Source: an uncultured Actinomycetes bacterium (GTDB taxonomy: Bacteria; Actinomycetota; Actinomycetes; Nanopelagicales; Nanopelagicaceae). From it: 15,553 nucleotides of DNA. The position numbers were made by a program, and so were the translations under genes. The notes beneath the pieces were generated by a model that saw only the letters and a list, made by a program, of their open reading frames with translations, searched no databases and was not told the DNA's origin. Of the stretch, positions 1 to 7,752 are shown piece after piece (the stretch's first letter is position 1; each line of letters opens with the position of its first letter). Location: the NCBI GenBank assembly GCA_903922325.1, contig CAIXTG010000059.1, forward strand, positions 1-15,553, in the 5' to 3' direction.

Positions 1-977
1 GTGAAAATCTTAGAAAGCGGCTCGGCCATTGCTAAATCAACTTTGCGGTTAGCAGCTACAACTCCCCCAAATGCTGACAATGGATCACACTCGTGAGCTT
101 TTAGGTAAGCCGCAGAAATATTTGCACCTGTTGCAATGCCGCAAGGGTTAGCATGTTTAATAATCGCAACCGCCGGGTCACTGTGATCAAGTGCTGCGCG
201 CCAAGCGGCGTCAGCATCGGTGTAATTATTAAAGGACATCTCTTTGCCGTGGAGTTGCTTAGCGCCAACAATTCCGTGACCAGTAGATTTATAAATCACT
301 GCGCTTTGATGTGGGTTCTCGCCATAACGTAAAGTGTTTTCGCGGCGATAGATTTGGCCAAACCAATCTGGCAACTTGGCATCGCTGCCTTGTTGGCCCA
401 ACCAATTTGCAATGGTTAAGTCATATTCGGCAGTTGTTCTAAATACTTCAAGTGCCAGCTGTTGGCGCTCTTGGTTAGTAAAGCCACCTGCTGCTAAAGC
501 ACTTAGTAATTGGTCATATTGTGCAGTATTGCTAATGACCGCGACTGAGCCATGATTCTTTGCAGCTCCACGCAACATTGATGGACCACCAATATCAATC
601 TGCTCAATTGCTTCGGCAAAAGTAGCGCCAGCAGCGATTGTTGCCGCAAATGGATAGAGATTAATGATTACTAAATCAAATGGGGCAATATCAAGTTCTG
701 CGATGGCCGCTAAATGATCAGGATTATTCTGATCAGCCAAGATGCCTGAGTGCACTCGAGGGTGCAAGGTCTTGACCCGACCGCCCATGATTTCGGGAAA
801 GCCGGTGTAATCACTAACTTCAGTAACGGAAATGCCAGCGGCCGCTAGATTCGCAGCAGTTGATCCAGTTGAAAGAATTTCAACCCCAGCTTTGCTAAGT
901 GCGGCACCAATTTCAAGCAGGCGATCTTTATCGTAAACACTTAGTAGTGCTCGGCGAATTGGTTTGCGATTGCTCAT
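1..977 (-). CDS. purH: Bifunctional AICAR transformylase / IMP cyclohydrolase PurH, partial (C-terminus off the left edge)
   Basis: PurH catalyses the last two steps of IMP synthesis in the cytosol: formyl transfer to AICAR, then closure to IMP. Translation of the minus strand from the ATG at 975-977 gives an open frame of 325 codons to the window edge. The N-terminus (MSNRKPIRRALLSVYDKDRL) begins the MGS-like cyclohydrolase domain. Further on are the PurH hallmarks GGRVKTLHP, YGENPHQSA, NNYTDADAAW and KHANPCG. The last lies at about residues 274-280 and its Lys-His pair is the expected transformylase catalytic pair. Full-length PurH is about 520 residues, so roughly the last 200 are missing here because of the window boundary, not a mutation. 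It starts 14 nt after the purN stop, with an AAGG-type ribosome site overlapping the purN end, so the two are surely co-transcribed. Confidence 0.96.
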   Translation of the reverse strand, partial: MSNRKPIRRALLSVYDKDRLLEIGAALSKAGVEILSTGSTAANLAAAGISVTEVSDYTGFPEIMGGRVKTLHPRVHSGILADQNNPDHLAAIAELDIAPFDLVIINLYPFAATIAAGATFAEAIEQIDIGGPSMLRGAAKNHGSVAVISNTAQYDQLLSALAAGGFTNQERQQLALEVFRTTAEYDLTIANWLGQQGSDAKLPDWFGQIYRRENTLRYGENPHQSAVIYKSTGHGIVGAKQLHGKEMSFNNYTDADAAWRAALDHSDPAVAIIKHANPCGIATGANISAAYLKAHECDPLSAFGGVVAANRKVDLAMAEPLSKIF

Positions 978-991
978 CTACTTGCTGCCTT

Positions 992-1540
992 CTACTTAAG
1001 CCCAGCTAGAACTTGCGGAATGGTCGCAACAATGAGACCGCGTTCGATAATCTTAATACGTTCGTGCAGGGTTTCTTCGGTATCAGTTGGTGTGATCTCT
1101 AAGAGCTCTTGTGCGATGACCTCACCAGTATCAACACCCTCATCAACCCAATGAATAGTCGTGCCAGTTTGCGTGGCCCCAGCTGCAAGCGCATCGCGAA
1201 CAGCGTGAGCACCTGGGAAAAGTGGCAATAGAGCAGGGTGGCTATTAATTACTTTAAAAGTCTGCACAAATTGCGGTGCCAAGATTCGCATGAAGCCAGC
1301 GCTGACTACTAAATCAGGTTGATACTTTGTGACTAATGACAGTAATGATTGATCCCAGTTTGCTCGATCTCCGATTAACTCAAGCAATTCAACTTTGATC
1401 TCGAACTCATTTGCGACTTCTATAACTTTCGCTTGCGGCCGATCACAGATTAGGGCTGCAATTTCGTAATCCTTTTCAGCGGCGAAGATTGCTCTAGCTA
1501 AGGTGCCTGATCCGCTGGCCAGAATTACGACTTTCTTCAT
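992..1540 (-). CDS. purN: Phosphoribosylglycinamide formyltransferase PurN
   Basis: PurN transfers a formyl group from 10-formyl-tetrahydrofolate to GAR, the third step of purine synthesis. The protein has 182 residues, normal for the family (about 190-210). It starts MKKVVILASGSGT, a Rossmann-like strand and glycine loop. The catalytic trio is visible as Asn99 and His101 in VINSHPALLP and Asp137 in WVDEGVDTGE. The frame stays open upstream to 1624, but that extension lies inside the DUF6350 gene and has no family resemblance. The ATG at 1538-1540 forms an ATGA overlap with the stop of that upstream gene, pointing to translational coupling. purH follows after 14 nt. The order membrane protein-purN-purH matches perM-purN-purH in Mycobacterium tuberculosis as remembered. 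Confidence 0.96.
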   Translation of the reverse strand: MKKVVILASGSGTLARAIFAAEKDYEIAALICDRPQAKVIEVANEFEIKVELLELIGDRANWDQSLLSLVTKYQPDLVVSAGFMRILAPQFVQTFKVINSHPALLPLFPGAHAVRDALAAGATQTGTTIHWVDEGVDTGEVIAQELLEITPTDTEETLHERIKIIERGLIVATIPQVLAGLK

Positions 1541-2616
1541 CTGGCTCGATCTAACCGCGGCAGAACTCGCGCCAAACCAATGCCAATAGCCATTTCTACG
1601 CCAATAGCAAGCGTGACTTTCCAAATCGAAACACCAACAGCGCTAAGCGCCGCTGTCATCAAAGAACCGCTGGCCGCCCAACTAATAAAGGCAATTGCTA
1701 ATAAAACTAGGGTGAAAGTTTGCCAAAGGACTTCTGGCCGTTGATTTAGCGTCCAGCTTGTTAGCGCAACACCTACTGCCACAAAGAGCAGAACTGCAAT
1801 TAGGGCCCACTGGAATTTACCGGTTGGCAGTGCGCCCAAGATTGGTAGTGCTGGAATTTCCGGAACTTGATATGACAACGGTGAAATTATGGTGCCGTTA
1901 CCAATTCCAAAACCAACGCCAGCAAAATAACCAATAGTTGCGACCGCCGCATTTGGTAGATAGAGCACATTCAAAATCAGCAGTAAAACTCCACCCAATA
2001 TTCCAGGTTCAAGTACTTGAGTTAAAGCTTTAACGGTTGCCAAATTAACGAGCAACGAGATACCCAATACCAAAAATGCAAAACCTAATAACGCAGCAAT
2101 GATTCGAGTGGCGAAGAAAATTGGCTGCGATGAAATTTTGCGTCGTTCGGCGCTTAGAACCGAAAGCGTGGCAATCGGAATTATGACCAGTGGCGTTAAA
2201 TACCAAACTGGTTTGACCGCATCGGTGGTCACAAAGAAAGCAATGGCAGCGGTGATGACTGCATACAAAGAAACAAAAAGCGTACGAGCTAACGCAATAC
2301 TCTGATAATCGTTATCTAATCGTTCGATGCTACGTTTAAAACCACTACGAATTGCCAAAATTGGAAATAGCAGAGCACCTAGCGGTAAATAAGTTAACCA
2401 GCCGGATGCAGCACCTGCTGAAAGAGTTAAATTGAAAGCTAAATGATGCACACCCAACCAGAGCCAGACTGCGGCGCGTCCTGGATCAGAAGTATTTCCA
2501 TTTGTGCTGCCGGCTGTTGCCCAAGCAATTAGCGAAAGAAATGCGATCGGTAGCAGAACTACTGAAATGCTACGTACAACTTGAGCCAACGTGACCGCAA
2601 GGACTCGTTGGAACAT
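1537..2616 (-). CDS. DUF6350 / PerM-like polytopic membrane protein
   Basis: This is a 359-residue, very hydrophobic protein with about 9-10 predicted membrane segments (for example near residues 13-35, 73-90, 108-130, 137-156, 173-195, 206-232, 270-290 and 299-318, by eye). The segment YLPNA (219-223) followed by GVGFGIGNGTIISP and PALPILGALP (about 233-264) matches my recollection of the DUF6350 signature. In M. tuberculosis the family member between sucCD and purN is PerM (Rv0955), described as a membrane protein affecting cell division and persistence. The same position here, 5 nt after sucD and overlapping purN by 4 nt, supports orthology. No enzymatic motif is visible. The biochemical role is unknown, and whether the cell-division role carries over is inference. 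No clear Shine-Dalgarno precedes the ATG, so translation may depend on ribosomes finishing sucD. Confidence 0.8.
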   Translation of the reverse strand: MFQRVLAVTLAQVVRSISVVLLPIAFLSLIAWATAGSTNGNTSDPGRAAVWLWLGVHHLAFNLTLSAGAASGWLTYLPLGALLFPILAIRSGFKRSIERLDNDYQSIALARTLFVSLYAVITAAIAFFVTTDAVKPVWYLTPLVIIPIATLSVLSAERRKISSQPIFFATRIIAALLGFAFLVLGISLLVNLATVKALTQVLEPGILGGVLLLILNVLYLPNAAVATIGYFAGVGFGIGNGTIISPLSYQVPEIPALPILGALPTGKFQWALIAVLLFVAVGVALTSWTLNQRPEVLWQTFTLVLLAIAFISWAASGSLMTAALSAVGVSIWKVTLAIGVEMAIGIGLARVLPRLDRAR

Positions 2617-2621
2617 TGTTG

Positions 2622-3503
2622 TTAGCGACCCATGATGGCGCGCAATAAACGCGCCGTTTCACTTGGGGTTTGACCCACTTTAACGCCAGCTGCTTCGAGG
2701 GCATCTTTCTTGCCTTGTGCAGTTCCGGATGAACCAGAAACGATGGCACCGGCATGACCCATGGTCTTACCTTCGGGAGCAGTAAAGCCCGCAACATAAC
2801 CAACTACTGGCTTAGTTACATATTCAGCGATAAATGCAGCAGCCCGCTCTTCAGCATCGCCACCAATTTCGCCAATCATTACGATCGCTTCAGTTTCAGG
2901 ATCATCTTGGAATGCACGCAAACAATCGATATGTGTGGTGCCAACTACTGGGTCGCCACCAATACCAACTGCAGTACTAAAACCAATATCGCGAAGTTCA
3001 AACATCATTTGGTAAGTCAATGTGCCTGACTTAGAAACTAAACCGATTGGGCCAGAACCTGTGATATTTGCCGGAATGATTCCGACATTTGATTTGCCAG
3101 GACTAATTAAACCTGGGCAGTTTGGCCCGATAATGCGAGTGGTGCCTTTAGTTAACGAGTAAGCATAGAAGCTAGCTGAATCGTGAACTGGAATTCCTTC
3201 GGTGATTACAACAACTAGTGGCATTGCGGCATCGATCGCATCGACCACTGCGGCCTTTGCAAACTTAGGTGGCACGAAAACCACTGAAACATTTGCACCA
3301 GTTTCCGCCATTGCTTCGCCCACAGTGTTAAAGACGGGCAAGTTATGCCCATCGATCTCAACACTTTGGCCACCTTTGCCAGGTGTTACGCCGCCAACAA
3401 CTTTTGAACCTGATGCCAACATACGACGAGTGTGCTTAGTTCCTTCAGAACCAGTCATGCCTTGAACGATAATTTTTGAATCAGCGTTAATGAAGATCGA
3501 CAT
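2622..3503 (-). CDS. sucD: Succinyl-CoA synthetase (succinate-CoA ligase) subunit alpha
   Basis: The alpha subunit binds CoA and carries the phosphohistidine that relays phosphate between succinyl phosphate and the nucleotide diphosphate, the substrate-level phosphorylation step of the TCA cycle. The 293-residue length is typical. The N-terminal CoA-binding Rossmann domain shows IVQGMTGSEGTKHT (about 12-25) and GGVTPGKGG (37-45). IIGPNCPGLISPG (about 124-136) and VGLVSKSGTLTYQ-like residues (154-165) follow. The active-site histidine is His250 in TMGHAGAIVSG. The start codon abuts the sucC stop directly (TAAATG), so the two subunits are translated in tandem from one message, as expected for a 1:1 complex. 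Confidence 0.97.
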   Translation of the reverse strand: MSIFINADSKIIVQGMTGSEGTKHTRRMLASGSKVVGGVTPGKGGQSVEIDGHNLPVFNTVGEAMAETGANVSVVFVPPKFAKAAVVDAIDAAMPLVVVITEGIPVHDSASFYAYSLTKGTTRIIGPNCPGLISPGKSNVGIIPANITGSGPIGLVSKSGTLTYQMMFELRDIGFSTAVGIGGDPVVGTTHIDCLRAFQDDPETEAIVMIGEIGGDAEERAAAFIAEYVTKPVVGYVAGFTAPEGKTMGHAGAIVSGSSGTAQGKKDALEAAGVKVGQTPSETARLLRAIMGR

Positions 3504-4667
3504 TTACTTAGCCGCCAATTCTGCTGCACGATTTGCAGCGCCATCCATAGTGTCTAGCTGTTCAACCAGCGGGTGTGCCGCAGCTGTCAAAATTGCGCGA
3601 CCTTCGACCACATTGTTGCCATCAAGGCGAACCACAATTGGCTTAGTGGCCTGTGCCCCAAGTAATTCAAGGGCTTGCACGATGCCATTTGCAACCGCAT
3701 CGCATGCGGTAATGCCACCGAAAACATTTACAAAAACGCTTTTAACATCTTTATCGCCCAAGATAATTGAAAGTCCATCGGCCATCACTTGAGCTGAGGC
3801 ACCGCCGCCAATATCTAGGAAGTTTGCGGGGCGAACGCCACCAAATTTTTCGCCAGCGTAGGCAACTACATCGAGTGTGCTCATTACTAGACCGGCGCCA
3901 TTTCCGATGATGCCAACTTGGCCTTCGAGTTTTACGTAATTTAAATTCTTAGCTTTAGCTGCTGCCTCTAACGCATTCTCGGCTGCTTGATCAACGAGTG
4001 CTTCATGATCAGGGTGGCGGAAGCCAGCATTGTCATCGAGAGTTACTTTGCCATCGAGCGCGATGATTTTGCCATCAGAAGTTTTAACAAGTGGGTTGAC
4101 TTCAACCAGGGTGGCATCTTCAGAAACAAATGTTTCCCAAAGCTTTACTAGAACTGCTGAAACTTGATCAGCTACATCGGCGGGGAATTTTGCAGCTGCA
4201 ATAATTTCAGTGGCGCGAGCAAGATCAATACCAACATTGGAATCAACTGGAATTTTGGCTAACTTCTCAGGGGCGGTGTGAGCAACTTCTTCAATTTCCA
4301 TGCCGCCGGCAACGGAAGCCATAACCAAGAAGGTACGGTTTGAGCGATCAAGCAGAATTGCTAAATAATATTCAGATTCGATCGGCGCAGCTGCTGCAAT
4401 CATTACAGTGCGAACTTCATGGCCCTTGATATCCATGCCCAAAATTGCACTAGCTTTTTCGCGGGCATCGGCTGGGTCAACAGCTAACTTAACGCCGCCA
4501 GCTTTTCCGCGGCCACCAACTTTTACTTGAGCTTTGACGACAACTTTGCCGCCGACTTTAACTGCGGCTGCTTCGGCTTCGTCGGCTGTAGTTGCGATCG
4601 CAGCTGGCAAAACAGGTACGCCATGCTTTTCAAAAAGATCGCGAGCTTGGTATTCGTATAAATCCAC
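3504..4667 (-). CDS. sucC: Succinyl-CoA synthetase (succinate-CoA ligase, ADP/GDP-forming) subunit beta
   Basis: The beta subunit binds nucleotide and, with SucD, interconverts succinyl-CoA and succinate. The 387-residue protein starts with the family signature MDLYEYQARDLFEKHGVPVL. An ATP-grasp fold follows, with the glycine-rich GGRGKAGGVK (about 52-61) and the metal-binding VEVNPL (about 198-203). The C-terminal ligase domain has GNGAGLVMSTLD and NFLDIGGGA. The start is a GTG at 4665-4667, chosen because residue 1 begins the conserved block and an AAGGAAAG ribosome site lies 10 nt upstream. The 60-nt gap to the pcrA stop shows no convincing promoter, so read-through from pcrA is possible. 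ADP versus GDP preference cannot be told by eye. Confidence 0.97.
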   Translation of the reverse strand: MDLYEYQARDLFEKHGVPVLPAAIATTADEAEAAAVKVGGKVVVKAQVKVGGRGKAGGVKLAVDPADAREKASAILGMDIKGHEVRTVMIAAAAPIESEYYLAILLDRSNRTFLVMASVAGGMEIEEVAHTAPEKLAKIPVDSNVGIDLARATEIIAAAKFPADVADQVSAVLVKLWETFVSEDATLVEVNPLVKTSDGKIIALDGKVTLDDNAGFRHPDHEALVDQAAENALEAAAKAKNLNYVKLEGQVGIIGNGAGLVMSTLDVVAYAGEKFGGVRPANFLDIGGGASAQVMADGLSIILGDKDVKSVFVNVFGGITACDAVANGIVQALELLGAQATKPIVVRLDGNNVVEGRAILTAAAHPLVEQLDTMDGAANRAAELAAK

Positions 4668-4677
4668 TAGTTAACCG

Positions 4678-4685
4678 CTTTCCTT
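4678..4685 (-). promoter_or_regulatory. Ribosome binding site of sucC, supporting the GTG start
   Basis: On the minus strand AAGGAAAG lies 10 nt before the GTG at 4665-4667. No ATG lies nearby in frame, and the conserved MDLYEYQ start coincides with this GTG. Confidence 0.6.
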
Positions 4686-4727
4686 GTTTACTTAAGAGCG
4701 CGAACGCCGCGTGAAACCTGCCTAATA

Positions 4728-6977
4728 CTAGAGCTTCTCGACAGGTGCATAGCGCAAGAGCAAACGCTTATCGCCGTATTGGCCAAAGTTAATGGTTGCC
4801 TCGCTCTTATCGCCCTCGCCAGCAGTGCCGACAACTGTGCCTAAACCAAATGTGTCATGTGACACACGATCGCCAATTGCCAAAGTAATTCCAGATGGCG
4901 CCTTGCGTCCAGTTGCCCGAGGTGGTGGCGCAGTTGCAACTCGTGGTTTACGAATCAGTGATGGAGATATCACGTTGTGATTTCGCCATTCAATAACATC
5001 GGTTGGAATCTCATCGAGGAATCTAGAAGGTGGATTGTAATTTGGTGCACCCCAAGAAGATCGATATTCAGCTCGCGAAATATAAAGTCGCTCTTGCGCA
5101 CGAGTTAAGCCCACATAAGCCAAACGACGTTCTTCTTCAATTTCATCTTTCTCGCCCAGAGTACGCGAATGCGGAAAGATGCCATCTTCCATACCAGTTA
5201 GAAAAACAGTTGGAAATTCCAAACCTTTAGCGGTGTGTAGCGTCATTAAAGTGACCACCCCGCCGTGGTCTTCACCTTCTGGAATCTGATCTGAATCAGC
5301 AACTAGCGAAACTTTTTCGAGGAAGCCTGATAGCGAAATTTCTTCATCTTCAGTTAACTCTTCAAAAGGGCGTTCTTCATATTCCATGGCTACAGCTAAG
5401 AGTTCTTTTAGATTCTCAACACGAACTTCATCTTGCGGGTCAGTGCTATTAGCTAACTCGGATAACAAACCAGATTGTTCAAGAACTGCTTCGACAATTA
5501 CAGATGGGCGAACTTTTGCTTCAACTAAAACTGCTAAAGCACTAATCATGTCGGTGAATTGTTTAATTGATTGCGCAGCTTTAGGTGGAATTTCAGGGGC
5601 TTCAGCTGCTGCGATAAGCCCACCCCAGAAGGAATAGCCGCGAGCTTTAGCGTGTGCTTCGAGAATCTCAAGTGCTCGGTCGCCGATTCCGCGCTTTGGA
5701 TAATTTATTACCCGACGCAACGAAACTTCATCTTCGGGGTTTGCGATAACCCGTAAATAACTTAGTAAATCTTTAACTTCTTTGCGCTCATAGAAGCGAA
5801 GCCCACCTACTACTTTGTAAGGAAGTGCTGCTCGCATAAATACTTCTTCAAAGACACGGGATTGCGCATTGGTCCGATAGAAAACTGCCGTTTGGCCAGG
5901 CGTTGAAAGACCTTTATCCATCAGAGAGCGAACTTCGTCTTTAACGAATTCAGCTTCATCGTGTTCGGATTCGGCAACATAGCCAACTAATGGCGCACCA
6001 GCACCTGCTTGTGACCAAAGGTTTTTCTCTTTGCGCGACTCATTCTGAGTAATGACCGCATTTGCCGCGTTCAGAATATTTTGGGTAGATCGATAATTCT
6101 GTTCGAGCAAAATCGTGGTCGCGTTTGGGTAATCAAGTTCGAACTGCATAATGTTTCGAATAGTGGCGCCACGAAAAGCGTAGATCGACTGGTCGGCATC
6201 GCCTACTACGCAAAGTTCGGCCGGCGGCAGCCCCTCATGATCGCTACCAACTAATTCGCGCACCAGAATGTATTGCGCGTGGTTGGTGTCCTGGTACTCA
6301 TCTACTAACACATGTCGAAAACGTGAACGGTAGCGTGCTTTAGCTTCTGGAAAACGCTGCAGAACTTCAACGGTCTTGAAAATTAGATCATCAAACTCCA
6401 TGGCATTGGATTGCTGTAACCGACGTTGATAGAGCGAATAAACATCTGCGACAACTTCTTGAAATTGATTAGTGGCCGCATTTAAGTAATCAGCGGGCCC
6501 CAATAATTCGTTCTTGGCATTGCTAATAACTGATTGAAATTGGCGCGGCGGATAACGCTTTGGATCAAGATTTAAATCTTTAGAAACAATGGTGATCAAG
6601 CGCAAACTGTCGGCCGAATCATAAATTGAGAAAGAATTGCTGTAACCCAAACGTGCCGCCTCTTGACGCAAGATTCGCACACACGCCGAGTGAAAAGTCG
6701 AAACCCACATTGATTGCGCGACTGGGCCAACTAACTCTTTAACGCGCTCCTTCATTTCACCGGCTGCCTTATTAGTGAAAGTAATCGCCAAAATTGAATA
6801 TGGGGTCGCGTTACGTCTTGCCATTAAATAAGCAATGCGTCTGGTTAGAACTCGAGTTTTGCCAGAACCAGCACCTGCCACGATGAGAAGTGGCCCACCC
6901 GCATGTATTACGGCAGCGCCCTGTTGCGGATTTAGCCCCGCAATTAAAGGATCGTTAGTGATTTCGGCGCCGCTCAT
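4728..6977 (-). CDS. pcrA: ATP-dependent 3'-5' DNA helicase, PcrA/UvrD family (UvrD1-like)
   Basis: This is a superfamily 1A helicase acting in nucleotide excision repair and in removing proteins or RNA polymerase from DNA. All motifs are present in the 749 residues: Q motif LNPQQGAAV (15-23), Walker A GAGSGKT (35-41), motif II VDEYQDTN (225-232), motif III VVGDADQSIYAFRGA (257-271), motif IV LEQNYRST (291-298), then MTLHTAKGLEFPTVFLTG and VGLTRAQERLYIS (motifs V and VI). The last 54 residues (GITLAIGDRV to VEKL) form the Tudor-like C-terminal domain that contacts RNA polymerase in PcrA/UvrD. The ATG at 6975-6977 has no Shine-Dalgarno but lies 7 nt after a TAGACT -10 box, suggesting a leaderless message. 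uvrD1 (Rv0949) also lies just upstream of sucCD in M. tuberculosis, which supports a PcrA/UvrD1 assignment over UvrD2 or Rep. Confidence 0.95.
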   Translation of the reverse strand: MSGAEITNDPLIAGLNPQQGAAVIHAGGPLLIVAGAGSGKTRVLTRRIAYLMARRNATPYSILAITFTNKAAGEMKERVKELVGPVAQSMWVSTFHSACVRILRQEAARLGYSNSFSIYDSADSLRLITIVSKDLNLDPKRYPPRQFQSVISNAKNELLGPADYLNAATNQFQEVVADVYSLYQRRLQQSNAMEFDDLIFKTVEVLQRFPEAKARYRSRFRHVLVDEYQDTNHAQYILVRELVGSDHEGLPPAELCVVGDADQSIYAFRGATIRNIMQFELDYPNATTILLEQNYRSTQNILNAANAVITQNESRKEKNLWSQAGAGAPLVGYVAESEHDEAEFVKDEVRSLMDKGLSTPGQTAVFYRTNAQSRVFEEVFMRAALPYKVVGGLRFYERKEVKDLLSYLRVIANPEDEVSLRRVINYPKRGIGDRALEILEAHAKARGYSFWGGLIAAAEAPEIPPKAAQSIKQFTDMISALAVLVEAKVRPSVIVEAVLEQSGLLSELANSTDPQDEVRVENLKELLAVAMEYEERPFEELTEDEEISLSGFLEKVSLVADSDQIPEGEDHGGVVTLMTLHTAKGLEFPTVFLTGMEDGIFPHSRTLGEKDEIEEERRLAYVGLTRAQERLYISRAEYRSSWGAPNYNPPSRFLDEIPTDVIEWRNHNVISPSLIRKPRVATAPPPRATGRKAPSGITLAIGDRVSHDTFGLGTVVGTAGEGDKSEATINFGQYGDKRLLLRYAPVEKL

Positions 6978-6984
6978 GGCGCGC

Positions 6985-6990
6985 AGTCTA
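6985..6990 (-). promoter_or_regulatory. Candidate -10 box of a leaderless pcrA promoter (TAGACT)
   Basis: TAGACT fits the actinobacterial TANNNT -10 pattern. It is followed by exactly 7 nt (GCGCGCC) and then the pcrA ATG, so the expected transcription start falls at or one base before the start codon. No ribosome site is visible. No good -35 hexamer is seen, as is common for actinobacterial promoters. Confidence 0.45.
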
Positions 6991-6991
6991 T

Positions 6992-6997
6992 TAGGCT
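6992..6997 (+). promoter_or_regulatory. Candidate -10 box for the PIG-L deacetylase gene (TAGGCT)
   Basis: TAGGCT fits TANNNT and would start transcription near 7004, giving a leader of about 26 nt that contains the ribosome site at 7016-7022. It lies one base from the opposing pcrA -10 box. No -35 match is evident. Confidence 0.35.
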
Positions 6998-7015
6998 ACG
7001 GCGACAGAATTCTTT

Positions 7016-7022
7016 AAGGGAG
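7016..7022 (+). promoter_or_regulatory. Ribosome binding site of the PIG-L deacetylase gene
   Basis: AAGGGAG ends 7 nt before the ATG at 7030, a near-ideal Shine-Dalgarno that fixes the start codon. Confidence 0.7.
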
Positions 7023-7029
7023 CAGAAAC

Positions 7030-7752
7030 ATGGAACCAATCGCCGATAGCGAGATCAAACGAGTTCTAGTCGTTAATGCCCACCCAGATGATTCTGATTT
7101 CGGTGCATCGGGCACCATCGCGCAATGGGTAAAAGCTGGCATAGAAGTTGGTTACGTTCTTTGCACCAATGGCGATCAAGGTGGCGAAGAATCCGGAATC
7201 CCGTTAGAAGAAATGCCGCAAGTGCGTCAACGTGAACAACGCGAAGCTGGCGCAATTATCGGCGTCACAGATATTACATTTTTGAATTACCGCGATGGTT
7301 GGCTCGAACCAACAATCGCGCTACGTAAAGATATTGTGCGCGAAATTCGCCGCTTTAAACCAGATCGCCTAGTTTGCCAAAGCCCTGAACGTAACTGGGA
7401 TCGCATCGGTGCAAGCCACCCAGATCACTTAGCCGCTGGCGAATCAGCAATCCAAGCGGTTTACCCAGATGCCCGAAATCCTTTTGCTTTTACTGATTTA
7501 AAGGAAGCTGGCTTTGAACCTTGGCGAGTAAAAGAAATTTGGGTTATGGGTCATGCCCAACCAGATCATTGGGTTGATATCACCAAAACATTTCCGTTAA
7601 AAGTTAAAGTTCTTCAAGCTCATGCATCGCAAACAGCTCACAATAAAGAGTTAGAAAATATGTTGCGTGATTGGGGCATGCGCAATGCTGCTAATGGTGG
7701 TTTTGCTGAAGGAGTAATTGCCGAAGCTTTTAAGATTGTAAATACAAACTAG
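7030..7752 (+). CDS. PIG-L/LmbE-family zinc-dependent N-acetylglucosaminyl deacetylase-like protein
   Basis: Members of this family remove acetyl or other acyl groups from amino sugars and sugar conjugates, including MshB and Mca in actinobacterial mycothiol metabolism. The 240-residue protein has the signature AHPDD at 17-21: His18 and Asp21 are the expected zinc ligands and Asp20 the general base. Its second motif, ASHPDH (128-133), supplies His133 as the third ligand. CTNGDQGG (45-52) and REQREAGAIIGV (68-79) are typical of the family. There is no signal peptide, so it should be cytosolic. At 240 residues it is shorter than MshB or Mca as I remember them (about 290-300), so I do not assign a mycothiol role; the substrate is unknown. 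It is the only plus-strand gene between two long minus-strand runs. Its stop overlaps that of the cyclophilin gene by four bases. Confidence 0.9.
   Translation: MEPIADSEIKRVLVVNAHPDDSDFGASGTIAQWVKAGIEVGYVLCTNGDQGGEESGIPLEEMPQVRQREQREAGAIIGVTDITFLNYRDGWLEPTIALRKDIVREIRRFKPDRLVCQSPERNWDRIGASHPDHLAAGESAIQAVYPDARNPFAFTDLKEAGFEPWRVKEIWVMGHAQPDHWVDITKTFPLKVKVLQAHASQTAHNKELENMLRDWGMRNAANGGFAEGVIAEAFKIVNTN

Noticed and set aside
3202..3465. Plus-strand frames opposite sucD, sucC and guaA.
   Set aside because: They are antisense shadows of strongly conserved genes, with no ribosome sites or recognisable domains.
7030..7752. Assignment of the PIG-L deacetylase as MshB or Mca of mycothiol metabolism.
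   Set aside because: The zinc motifs are shared by the whole family. The protein is shorter than MshB/Mca, and no other mycothiol gene is in the window.
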